Shown: in pieces, positions 17,890-26,900 of the stretch | Layout: the number at the start of each line of letters is the position of its first letter | Position numbering within the stretch: the stretch's first letter is position 1 | Assembly: GCA_963748095.1 (NCBI GenBank) | Contig: CAVVIO010000018.1 | Span: 1 to 64,000, forward strand | Source: CAVVIO01 sp963748095 | GTDB lineage: Bacteria > Bacteroidota > Bacteroidia > Bacteroidales > UBA10428 | Direction: 5' to 3' | DNA: 64,000 nucleotides | Program-made: the position numbers and the translations under genes | The notes under the pieces: generated by a model | What the model saw: the letters and a program-made list of their open reading frames with translations, nothing else | Told to the model about the DNA's origin: nothing | Databases searched by the model: none

Positions 17890-17921
17890 GCAAGTTAGCA
17901 ACACTCACCACTTTCTGCAAA
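17890..17921 (-). promoter_or_regulatory. Promoter of nrdJ
   Basis: On the minus strand TTTG (17921-17918) is followed after exactly 20 bases by TAACTTGC (17897-17890), close to the Bacteroidota -33/-7 pair. The start of transcription would be near 17886, giving a ~65-nt leader. The -7 region is part of a 14-base word that also occurs upstream of the dCMP deaminase gene (19383-19396). Confidence 0.55.
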
Positions 17922-18268
17922 GCTGATACCTTTGTATTTATTAACATTTCAAAGTAGTTTTCAACCTTGTCTTTTAATGATTTGACCACCTGTTCGTTAG
18001 TTTCAACACCTCAAAAAACACAAAATAAAACGAGTTTAAAAAGCAAGAAAAAGCACAATAAAATTTTCAGATAATTATTAACAAATTAAGAACCGGGTAT
18101 TATTTTTTCTCTCTTTAAACTTGCATGACTTTTTAAAAAGTATTTTAAAATTTTTACTACTATAGAAACAAACCATGTATTTATTGGTTAAATAACTTTC
18201 ATGTTAAAATATGATAATTCTGTATAAATAGGAAAGTGAAGAAATGCTGAAAAGTATTAGATAAGATA

Positions 18269-18276
18269 TAATTTTG
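18269..18276 (+). promoter_or_regulatory. Candidate -7 box for tRNA-Leu
   Basis: TAATTTTG matches TAnnTTTG and ends 48 bases before the tRNA. No convincing -33 element is present. Confidence 0.3.
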
Positions 18277-18324
18277 AACAATAGAAACAATTCTCTATAT
18301 TCGCAAACCAAAATAAAGTTCTTT

Positions 18325-18411
18325 GCCCGGATGGCGGAATAGGTAGACGCGCTGGTCTCAAAAACCAGTGACCGCAAGGTCGTGCCGGTTCGATTCCGGC
18401 TCCGGGTACCA
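18325..18411 (+). tRNA. tRNA-Leu(CAA)
   Basis: The 87-base class II tRNA folds completely. The acceptor GCCCGGA pairs with TCCGGGT, with a G-U pair at 1-72 that is common in leucine tRNAs. The D loop is GGAATAGGTAGAC. The anticodon stem CTGGT/ACCAG encloses the loop CTCAAAA, giving anticodon CAA (decodes UUG). The long variable arm is ACC-GCAA-GGT. The T arm is GCCGG/CCGGC with loop TTCGATT. The encoded 3' end is ACCA. It stands alone. Confidence 0.97.
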
Positions 18412-18625
18412 ATATTAAACAGATTTTATTCACTATTTTTTAAAGCGATTTTTTGGTTGATAAACTCACTTTTTAATGTTTACAACGAATAAATCAGAAT
18501 TATCACCCCTTCAATCATTTTTCTTCCTTTTAATACCAGAACATTTATTTTATTAATTGGTTACTAGTATGTTTTAGTAGTTTTAATAAAATGGATTGTT
18601 CACGTATTACTAATTAAATAACTCA

Positions 18626-19243
18626 ATGGAAAATACCTGGAGTTTTGCACTAACGGTCTTTATGGGATTTTTTGCCATTATGAATCCTATAGCCAACACA
18701 CCAATTTTTATCGGACTGACAGAAGAAGCCAGCTGGGCAGAGAAAAAGAAGATTTCGCGTACGGCAACAGTTACTGCGTTTATTATTGTTACCAGTTTTA
18801 TTATAATAGGTAAATATATTTTTCAGGTTTTCGGATTGACAATACCTGCGTTTAAAATTGCCGGCGGAATATTGATTTTTTATATCGGTTTCGAAATGCT
18901 TCAGTCGAAAAAGTCAACGATTCATCATTCCGATAAAATTGTAATAGATGAAGGAGTGGCCACTTCACCACTTGCCATTCCCATTCTGGCAGGACCGGGA
19001 ACTATTGTAACAGCTATGAATTATGTTACAAAGGCGAATATTTTCCATATAATAATTACAGTATTTATTTTCGGTGTAATGATTATCCTTACGCACCTGG
19101 CCTTTATTTACAGCAATTATCTGGTGAAGGTTATCGGGAGCAAGCATATTGTAGTTATTAGTAAAATTATGGGTCTGATACTTGCTATTCTCGGAACCAA
19201 CATGGTGATCGACGGAATAAAAATTGCATTTTCTTTATCGTGA
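18626..19243 (+). CDS. MarC family integral membrane protein
   Basis: The 205-residue protein has six hydrophobic helices. The family hallmark FFAIMNPIANTPIFIGLT lies in the first ~35 residues, and the symmetrical half has PLAIPILAGPGTIVTAMNYV around residue 114. MarC/YhgN proteins are inner-membrane proteins of unknown transport function; the old link to multidrug resistance was withdrawn. The gene stands alone between tRNA-Leu and the dCMP deaminase, with a 214-base AT-rich upstream region. Confidence 0.88.
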   Translation: MENTWSFALTVFMGFFAIMNPIANTPIFIGLTEEASWAEKKKISRTATVTAFIIVTSFIIIGKYIFQVFGLTIPAFKIAGGILIFYIGFEMLQSKKSTIHHSDKIVIDEGVATSPLAIPILAGPGTIVTAMNYVTKANIFHIIITVFIFGVMIILTHLAFIYSNYLVKVIGSKHIVVISKIMGLILAILGTNMVIDGIKIAFSLS

Positions 19244-19377
19244 ACATTTTTTACTAATGTTGAGTGGGATAAAAAGTTCTCATTTTGTTAACTGGATTCT
19301 TCACCCTGTAAATTCACAAAATTAATGTCTGCTTAATTAATTCATTCGATTAATCAGGCAGATATAAAGGAATGTTA

Positions 19378-19394
19378 TAATTTTGCTAACTTGC
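19378..19394 (+). promoter_or_regulatory. Candidate promoter region of the dCMP deaminase gene
   Basis: Two overlapping -7-like boxes occur here: TAATTTTG (19378-19385) and TAACTTGC (19387-19394). The second lies in a 14-base word (19383-19396) also found at the nrdJ promoter. The gene starts 39 bases further on. No TTTG lies at the -33 distance from either box. Confidence 0.35.
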
Positions 19395-19432
19395 ATGTTT
19401 TTATTTTTATCGCTTATAATTAATACGATATA

Positions 19433-19891
19433 ATGGAAAAATATGATCCGCTAAAACCTTATGGTAATAAGCAGGTGGATTTTGACAGGAGATATTTGCA
19501 AATGGCCAGGATATGGGCTCAGAACTCATATTGCATTCGCAGGCAGGTCGGAGCATTAATTGTAAAAGAAAAAATGATTATTTCGGATGGTTATAATGGT
19601 ACACCGGCCGGTTTTGAAAATGTTTGTGAAGATGAAAATAATATTACCAAACCTTACGTATTACATGCCGAAGCCAACGCAATTACAAAAGTTGCCAAAT
19701 CGAACAACAGCAGCGACGGTGCAACGTTGTATATTACTACATCTCCCTGTATGGAATGTTCCAAACTAATAATCCAGTCAGGAATTCGCAGGGTGGTTTT
19801 TTGTGATAACTATCATAGTGAAGAAGGCGTGAAACTTTTGCAAAGAGCAGGCATTGAAGTAGTTTACATGGATTTAAAAAATAAGAAATAA
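19433..19891 (+). CDS. dCMP deaminase family protein
   Basis: The 152-residue zinc enzyme belongs to the cytidine/deoxycytidylate deaminase superfamily. The zinc-binding pair is HAEANAI (His and catalytic Glu near residue 82) and TSPCMECSKLI (two Cys near 104-107). The N-terminal segment (RYLQMARIWAQNSYCIRRQV then GALIV) and DGYNGTPAGFEN are typical of dCMP deaminases (ComEB group). Deamination of dCMP to dUMP feeds thymidylate synthesis. The S41 protease gene starts only 5 bases after the stop codon, so they are cotranscribed. tRNA editing (TadA) is unlikely given the GTPAG segment. Confidence 0.88.
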   Translation: MEKYDPLKPYGNKQVDFDRRYLQMARIWAQNSYCIRRQVGALIVKEKMIISDGYNGTPAGFENVCEDENNITKPYVLHAEANAITKVAKSNNSSDGATLYITTSPCMECSKLIIQSGIRRVVFCDNYHSEEGVKLLQRAGIEVVYMDLKNKK

Positions 19892-19896
19892 ACAAA

Positions 19897-21426
19897 ATGA
19901 GTATTAAGAACAACAGAAGGGCGATTATTACGCCGTTGGTAATTGCATTGGCTATTATAGTTGGGATTTTTTTAGGACGGTACTATAAAAATACACAGGT
20001 TGAAAAACGCTTTTATATTTATCCCCGTACAGATAAACTTTCCAATATCATCAATTTTATTCACGATGAGTATGTAGATCCCATTTCGAAGGAAACCCTG
20101 GTGGAAAACACTATTCCAAAAATACTCGATCAGCTTGATCCACACTCGATATATATACCAGCTTCTGAGTTGGAAAGCGTGAACGAACCACTGGAAGGAA
20201 ATTTCAGCGGGATTGGCGTGCAGTTTAACATGTTGAATGATACATTGGTAGTAATTCAGACAGTTGCAAACGGCCCCTCGGAAAAAGTGGGAATTCTTGC
20301 AGGCGACCGTATAGTGAGAGTAGATACTATAACTGTTGCCGGAGTGAAAATGCCGAGCGATTCGATCGTGAAACTGCTCAGAGGGCCAAAAGGAACAAAG
20401 GTGAGCGTGGGGGTAGAACGTAAAGATGTAAAGGAAATCCTGAATTTTGATATTGTCAGGGATAATATTCCTCTCTATAGTGTGGATGCCAGTTATATGA
20501 TTAATGACAGCATCGGGTATATAAAAATTAACAAGTTTGCCAGAACCACCTTTGATGAGTTTATTTCAGCTGTGAAAAAATTAGAGGACCAGCACATGAA
20601 AAAGCTAATCCTTGATCTTCGCGGGAACGGAGGTGGTTATATGAATGCTTCCGTTAACATAGCCGATCAGTTTCTGGCCGATAAAGAACTTATTGTTTAT
20701 ACCAAGGGGCACGCAAAGGGTCGGGAGGATTTCAGGTCAAGCCCGGGCGGCATTTGTGCTCATACTGGTCTGGAAATATTGATCGACGAGGGCTCTGCTT
20801 CTGCCAGCGAAATATTGACGGGTGCCATCCAGGATAATGACCGGGGATTAATCATTGGAAGGCGGTCTTTTGGAAAGGGACTTGTTCAGGAACAGCAAAC
20901 GCTTTCGGATGGTTCCGCTATTCGCTTAACTATAGCCCGGTATTATACACCTACCGGAAGATGTATCCAGAAACCTTACAATCATGGAAGGAAAGAGTAT
21001 TATAACGATCTTTCGGAACGGTTCATGAATGGTGAAATGGAAGATAAAGACAGCATTCATTTTAATGATTCGTTGAAATTTACTACTCCAAAAGGTCATA
21101 TTGTTTATGGGGGCGGAGGAATTATGCCTGATGTATTTGTCCCGATGGATACAACAGGAGTTACTGATTATTATGTAGCAATCAGGAATAAGGGACTGAT
21201 TTACAGATATTCTCTCATATATGCCGATAATCATCGCGATGCGTTGGAAAAATTAACGGATTATAAACAAATAGACCAATACCTGTATAAGAATCATGTA
21301 TTCGACTCATTTATAAAATATGCTGCAAAACAGGGGGTTCCCAGGAATACGAAAGAATTGAAAGTCTCGGGTGAATATTATCCAGACTCAGTTACATGCT
21401 TATATTTCAAGAAATATATTGGATAA
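19897..21426 (+). CDS. S41 family C-terminal processing peptidase
   Basis: The 509-residue envelope protease has one N-terminal membrane segment (residues ~10-27, IITPLVIALAIIVGIFL), so the rest lies in the periplasm. A PDZ domain occupies about residues 98-180 (GNFSGIGVQF, VGILAGDRIVRVD). The S41 domain follows, with LILDLRGNGGGY, the serine in DEGSASASEILTG (residues ~298-310) and the lysine in GRRSFGKGLVQ (Lys327), the Ser/Lys dyad. CtpA/Prc proteins trim the C-termini of envelope proteins. The C-terminal ~130 residues are less conserved. It is coupled to the dCMP deaminase gene, with a gap of only 5 bases. Confidence 0.92.
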   Translation: MSIKNNRRAIITPLVIALAIIVGIFLGRYYKNTQVEKRFYIYPRTDKLSNIINFIHDEYVDPISKETLVENTIPKILDQLDPHSIYIPASELESVNEPLEGNFSGIGVQFNMLNDTLVVIQTVANGPSEKVGILAGDRIVRVDTITVAGVKMPSDSIVKLLRGPKGTKVSVGVERKDVKEILNFDIVRDNIPLYSVDASYMINDSIGYIKINKFARTTFDEFISAVKKLEDQHMKKLILDLRGNGGGYMNASVNIADQFLADKELIVYTKGHAKGREDFRSSPGGICAHTGLEILIDEGSASASEILTGAIQDNDRGLIIGRRSFGKGLVQEQQTLSDGSAIRLTIARYYTPTGRCIQKPYNHGRKEYYNDLSERFMNGEMEDKDSIHFNDSLKFTTPKGHIVYGGGGIMPDVFVPMDTTGVTDYYVAIRNKGLIYRYSLIYADNHRDALEKLTDYKQIDQYLYKNHVFDSFIKYAAKQGVPRNTKELKVSGEYYPDSVTCLYFKKYIG

Positions 21427-21520
21427 TGCAGGATTTTATCCGATCATTCAACGGATAGATAAAACATTGCAAGTTGCCATAAAGAAATTTGAAGAAGGTA
21501 AGAAAGATTAAAATAAAATA

Positions 21521-21651
21521 GAGGGTGTCTAAAAAGTTAGAATTATATAAAAAATTGTCATGCTGAACGCAGTGAAGCATCTATTTATCAGCGGGTTTTA
21601 GATTCTTCACTATGTTCAGAATGACAAAACAGTTACTTTTTAGACACCCTC
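21521..21651. mobile_element. 131-bp MITE-like palindromic element
   Basis: Perfect 17-bp terminal inverted repeats, GAGGGTGTCTAAAAAGT (21521-21537) and its complement (21635-21651), bound the element. Just inside them is a second imperfect inverted repeat of about 29 bases per arm, around TGTCATGCTGAACGCAGTG. Nearly the whole element can fold into one long hairpin. The bases TA flank both ends (21519-21520 and 21652-21653), compatible with a TA target duplication. There is no coding sequence. It lies between the convergent protease gene and purD, where the transcript hairpin could also act as a terminator. Confidence 0.7.
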
Positions 21652-21712
21652 TAAAAAATCTATAATTTTAATTTTTTCGGGACCATTCCGATTTTAGAAT
21701 TTCCAGAAAAAT

Positions 21713-22981
21713 TTATAAATCAAAGCCAATATCTTTTCTGTAATATTTCTTTTCGAAATCGATAATGGAAGCATTTTTATAGGATTTTTCCAGGGCTTCT
21801 TTGAAATTTTTACCAAGGGAAGTAATGGCAATTACACGTCCTCCGTTGGTCACCACCTCATTTGCTTTTAGTCCGGTACCTGCGTGAAAGGCTATGCTGT
21901 CTGTAACTTTATCCAGGTTTTTTATAACCTTGCCCTTTTCATAAGCCTCCGGATAACCGCCTGAAACCAGCATAACGGTTGCAGCGCTTTCATCTTCAAT
22001 TTCCATGGGTTTCGACGATAATGTCTGATCTGCTACTCCTTCGAACAATTCTACAATATCGGTTTTTATCCGCGGCAATACCACTTCTGATTCAGGATCG
22101 CCCATCCGTACATTGTACTCCACAACATAAGGATCTCCATCACAATTCATCAGACCAATAAAAATAAAACCCTGGTAAAAAATGTTATCTTTTTTGAGAC
22201 CTTCGACGGTGGGAATTACAATTCGTTCTTCTACTTTTTGCAGAAAAGAGCGGTTGGCAAAAGGAACCGGTGAAATGGCTCCCATACCTCCTGTATTCAA
22301 ACCTGTATCTCCTTCGCCCACACGTTTGTAATCTTTGGCTTCCGGTAATATTTTATAAGAATTACCATCTGTAAGAACAAATACAGATAATTCAATTCCA
22401 CTTAAAAATTCTTCGATAACAACTGTTCTGCTGGCAGTACCAAATTTTCCTTCCAGCATCAGTTTCAATTCCTGAATGGCATTTTCCAGATTATCAAGTA
22501 TCAATACTCCTTTTCCGGCAGCCAGCCCGTCAGCTTTCAATACATACGGGGCGTTCATTTTATCCAGAAAAGCGATGCCTTCGTTCAGATTATCGGAAGT
22601 TACCGTAAAATATCCAGCGGTAGGTATATTGTGCCGAAACATGAATGCTTTAGCAAACTCCTTACTTCCTTCAAGCATAGCACCATGTTTTCCGGGTCCT
22701 ATCACCGGGATATTCTTTAATTTTTCATCATTGTCAAAATAATCTTTTATTCCTTTCACTAACGGATCCTCCGGGCCTACTACCAACATATCGATATGAT
22801 TCTTCAGTGTAAAATTTCCCAGTGATTCGAAATCGTCGGCTTTTATATCCACATTTGTACCCAGCGCCGCAGTACCGGCATTCCCGGGGGCAATATAAAG
22901 TTTTGAAAGCTTTTTACTTTGGGCAATCTTCCAGGCCAGCGCGTGCTCCCGGCCTCCCGATCCTATTAATAGTATATTCAT
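21713..22981 (-). CDS. purD: Phosphoribosylamine--glycine ligase (GAR synthetase)
   Basis: The 422-residue ATP-grasp enzyme catalyses the second step of purine synthesis (phosphoribosylamine + glycine + ATP to GAR). I place the start at 22981 (MNILLIGSGGREHALAWKI), nine codons inside the longest open frame, because this is the family N-terminus. Motifs include APGNAGTA, MLVVGPEDPLV, YVLKADGLAAGKGV (ATP-grasp), EEFLSGIELSVFVLTDG and YVVEYNVRMGDPESEVVLPR. It stands alone on the minus strand between the palindromic element and the PorP/SprF gene. Confidence 0.95.
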   Translation of the reverse strand: MNILLIGSGGREHALAWKIAQSKKLSKLYIAPGNAGTAALGTNVDIKADDFESLGNFTLKNHIDMLVVGPEDPLVKGIKDYFDNDEKLKNIPVIGPGKHGAMLEGSKEFAKAFMFRHNIPTAGYFTVTSDNLNEGIAFLDKMNAPYVLKADGLAAGKGVLILDNLENAIQELKLMLEGKFGTASRTVVIEEFLSGIELSVFVLTDGNSYKILPEAKDYKRVGEGDTGLNTGGMGAISPVPFANRSFLQKVEERIVIPTVEGLKKDNIFYQGFIFIGLMNCDGDPYVVEYNVRMGDPESEVVLPRIKTDIVELFEGVADQTLSSKPMEIEDESAATVMLVSGGYPEAYEKGKVIKNLDKVTDSIAFHAGTGLKANEVVTNGGRVIAITSLGKNFKEALEKSYKNASIIDFEKKYYRKDIGFDL

Positions 22982-23087
22982 TATTCTGGTTGATGGTTTA
23001 AAACACAAACATACTATATAACCAAAATAATAAAAAATTAATGGAGATGAAAATCTGTAAAAGAATCTGAAGGAAACGGATACGGGA

Positions 23088-23975
23088 TTATTTCAAAAAG
23101 TTACTAAATGAATAAATCAGCATTATCTCATGAGAACCGAATGTTTGTGTTTTTAAAGGTGACAAGGTAAGGTCGAAAGCATAATTTATCATGAAATCCT
23201 TGTTTTTGTAACCCAATTGGAACGACATGGCATCGCCTGTGCGGTAAGCTAAACCAAAAGCAACCATGTCTTTGTAGGTAAGTCTTGTATTAATATCGGC
23301 CTGAAATATTCCGATTTCTACGAATTTAAACAGGATGGAAGGTTCAAGCTGGAAGTCGGAATTGATATAAAAATTATAACCGCCATGTAAATAATAATGA
23401 CGTACCTGCTTCTGTTCTAATACACGATCAGTTTTCAGGTCGATGTTACGGTTGAAAAGTTGTTGTATTGCCAGGCCTGCAAAGTATTTCTCATTATACA
23501 GATACATACCGAAAGATGCATCCGGAATAATCATTTTGTCAGTTCCCATAAAGACAGCATCATCGGGATTTTCGATATTTAATTCCGATTTATTGAGATA
23601 ATATTGGTAAATCATTCCCGAAAGGCCGAAAGAGAGTTTTGTGCCCGCATCACCGAGAGATACATGATAACTATATGTAGCCTCCAATCCTGTTTTCCTG
23701 ATCGGGCCCGCCTGGTAATTGTAAATTTTAGCGCCCACACCCATAACATCGGCTATCTCCATATTACCTGAAAGATACTGGAAGGAGGGAGATTCTGCAA
23801 TTCCTGCCCAAAGCTTTCTGTAGGCAAATGCTACGGGTAACTTGTCTGTTATCCCGGTAGCAGCCGGATTTATGGCATACGGATTCAGTGTATATTGGCT
23901 GATGGTTGGGATTTGCTGCGCGTTAAGAAATTTTGCCAGTATGAATGGTAGTATTATTAATATAAGTTTTTTCAT
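23088..23975 (-). CDS. PorP/SprF family T9SS-associated outer-membrane protein
   Basis: The 295-residue protein has a signal peptide (LILIILPFILAKFLNAQ, cleavage after about residue 19) and the family opening QIPTISQYTLNPYAINPAATG. Alternating strand-like segments run to the C-terminus, which ends in SHEIMLIYSFSNFLK. It starts 15 bases after the SprB-repeat gene upstream, so the two form one operon. Within the family it should help to export or anchor that repeat protein through the type IX system. It is a paralogue of the protein at 1409-2383. Confidence 0.88.
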   Translation of the reverse strand: MKKLILIILPFILAKFLNAQQIPTISQYTLNPYAINPAATGITDKLPVAFAYRKLWAGIAESPSFQYLSGNMEIADVMGVGAKIYNYQAGPIRKTGLEATYSYHVSLGDAGTKLSFGLSGMIYQYYLNKSELNIENPDDAVFMGTDKMIIPDASFGMYLYNEKYFAGLAIQQLFNRNIDLKTDRVLEQKQVRHYYLHGGYNFYINSDFQLEPSILFKFVEIGIFQADINTRLTYKDMVAFGLAYRTGDAMSFQLGYKNKDFMINYAFDLTLSPLKTQTFGSHEIMLIYSFSNFLK

Positions 23976-23989
23976 TACAGGGTGTTTAT

Positions 23990-26900
23990 TTATTTTACAA
24001 TGTTCAAGGGACCGGTCATAGTTTCTGAACCATCGCCGAGATTGATGATATAGTAATAGGTACCGGATGGCAGGTATTTTCCGTTATATTTTCCATCCCA
24101 GGGTTTTGCATAGCCGTGCGAGCTGAATACTTCGTTGCCCCATGCATTGAATACCCTGACTGTACAATTCGGATAATCCTGGATATTCCCGATGTTCCAG
24201 ACATCATTAACGTTATCACCATTCGGACTGAAAGCATTATAAAGGATGACCGATTTAGGTGCCAGCGAAATGATGTCAAGTGCCAGTGAATTGGAATTAC
24301 AACCGTTATTATCAATTGCATATGCCAGGTAATTTCCGGCAGGAAGATCACTAAACTGGCCGCTACTACTGGTAAGACTGTCTGCGTCAGGTGGTTTAAT
24401 TATAAACGTAAAAGGTTGTGTGCCTCCGGTAGCTTCAAGCACTGCTGATCCGTTCTGGTCAGCCGCTGCACTCGTTACACTGAATGTATCTACAATAAAA
24501 ATATCAGGTTCATTGATAGTCAGTGTGCTTCCACTTACCTCACAGTTATCGGCGTCTTTTACTTTTACCGGGTAGTCTCCTGCCGCGAGACTGTCAAATA
24601 TTCCGCCATTGTCAAAAAACATATTGCCATCGTCAATGGAATAAGTATACCCGCCGGCACCATCGGATGCTGAAATTGTTATAGATCCGTTTGTAAAGCC
24701 CGGGCAGGTGATATTGGTGGCTGTTTCCGAAAGAATATTAATAGCGGAAGGTTCGGATAAAGAAACTACCGAATCTTTCGACAAACAGGAATTGGCATCC
24801 CTTAACAACAACGTATAATCAGTTGCCGGTAAACCGGTAAAATCACCCGAAGTTTGGAATGTAGCTCCATTATCGTTAGAATAATTATAAGGACCGACAG
24901 TTCCGTCTGCAGTTATGGAAATTGCTCCGTCGGTAGAACCGTAACAGGATGCGTCAGTAATATTAATGGATTGATATATAATTTCAGGAGGTTCGGATAA
25001 AGAAACTACCGAATCTTTCGACAAACAGGAATTGGCATCCCGTAACAAAAGCGTATAATCAGTTGCCGGTAAATTGGTAAAATCACCCGATGACTGAAAA
25101 GTAGTTCCGTTATCAGAAGAATATTCATAAGTTCCGGCACCTCCGCCAGCCATTACAGAAATTGTACCGTCGGAATATCCGAAACACGAGGCATCGGTAT
25201 GATTAACGGATTGATAAGTAATCTGAGGAGGTTCGGTCAGTGTAACATTCAACTCTTTTGTACAGTTGTTTTTATCCGTTACTGTCAGGGTATAATCTCC
25301 ATCACTGATACCGGTAATTATACGGTTAGTCCCTCCGGTAGACCATACATAATCGTATGGAGAAGTTCCGGTATTAGCTACTACCACCGGAATAATTTGT
25401 CCGTCGGCCGAACCGAAACAAGATGGATCGACGTGTGTTTCCGTAATCAGAATTTCACTGGGTTGGGTAAGACTAATGCTGCTTGAAGCTTTACAGCCTT
25501 TAATATCAGTAATTGTTAATGTATAATTTCCGGCTTCAAGTCCATCGGCAATGGGATTAGTCTGACTCGCCGGATCGTCCCAAAGGTAAGTCTTGTTTCC
25601 GGTATTTCCTCCCGACACTGAAGCTGTAATTTCTCCATTCAGATCGCCATAACATAATAATTGTTTTGTAATAGAAAGATCGATTTGTATAGCATTTGGT
25701 TCAATCAGGGAAACAGAATTGTTACTGATACATCCGTTGGCATCAGTCACAGCCACGGAATACGATCCTTTAATAACATTCACCAGGTCTTCTGTATTGG
25801 CCGTAAAGCCATTAGGGCCTATCCACGAGTATGAATAAGGTAAAGTTCCCCCGAAAACTGATAAATCTGCTATTCCACTGGTGTCATTATAGCATTTAAG
25901 ATCTGTTCCATTGATAAATGTGGTAAGATCCTTTAAAGGCTCATAAAGAATAACGGATGTTTCAGCTGTTCGGGCGTCATTATTATCCGTAACCGTTACA
26001 TAATAAGTTCCTTCCGTTCTGTTCGAGATTGTTGGAAAATTTCCTCCAATCTGATTTGTACCATCTGTCCAGTAATAAGTATAATTACCAGAACCATTTT
26101 CTACAGAAACAGTAGCACTTCCATCACTTCCACCTTTGCAGGAGATATCTTTTTTGTCTGAAATATGTGCAATAAGAAGTGTTATATCATTTACTAAAAA
26201 GCTGGTATCGTAATTACAACTATTATTGTCTGAGACGGTAATATTATAAGTACCGCCTGTTATTAAACTTGAAATATCTTCTGTTGCTGCAGTGTAACCG
26301 GTAGGTCCGGTCCACGAATAAGTCTGGTAAGGAGTTGTCCCTCCTGTTGCATTTAAATTCACAGCACCGTTACCTCCGGGAGGATTTGTGATATCATTTA
26401 CTATAGAACCATTGAAAATTATGGCGGTTGGCTGACCTACCTGGAAAGTATCTTTAACCTGACATGCATTGTCATCGGTAACAGTCAGGTAATATTCAGC
26501 TGCTGTTAAATTATTCTGATCTTCAGCAGTCGCCACCACTCCCGAACCGGTATTGGTTTGCCAGTTATACCCGTAATTACCTGATACAGTACCACCTGTA
26601 GCGGTTACATTTATTTTACCACTGTCGCCCTGGAAGCATTTTACATCGGTGATGATGGATGAGATGGTTATGGCGGTTGGTTGGGTGAGTGTAATATTTG
26701 TAAAAGCAATGGAATCGCGGCTGTCAGTAATTGTTACCGAATAATTTCCAGCAGAAAGATTACTGGCCGCTGAATCGATAAAGCTTGTAACATTCGGGCT
26801 CCAGGAATAATTGTAGGGTCCCACTCCAAAATATGGTGTTACAATTAATTTACCATTATTGCCTCCGTTGCATAAAATATTATTGATAGCAGTAAATGCG

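Larger units (their letters stand above)
17821..18324. other. Divergent spacer between nrdJ and tRNA-Leu
   Basis: This 504-base stretch has no supported gene. It contains the nrdJ promoter (17890-17921), a very AT-rich middle, and a candidate promoter for the tRNA near 18269. An open minus-strand run ending at 17873 (44 codons) has no good start codon and overlaps the promoter, so I do not call it. I looked for a cobalamin riboswitch in front of nrdJ and saw no B12 box. Confidence 0.5.

Noticed and set aside
17873..18005. 44-codon minus-strand run upstream of nrdJ with protein-like composition
   Set aside because: It has no suitable start codon and covers the well-matched nrdJ promoter.
17821..18324. 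Possible cobalamin riboswitch in front of B12-dependent nrdJ
   Set aside because: No B12-box sequence or matching paired arms could be found in the leader, which is only ~65 nt from the predicted start.
18325..18411. Apparent G-U mismatch at the acceptor end of tRNA-Leu
   Set aside because: A 1-72 G-U pair with the 3' end GGGTACCA is common in bacterial leucine tRNAs.
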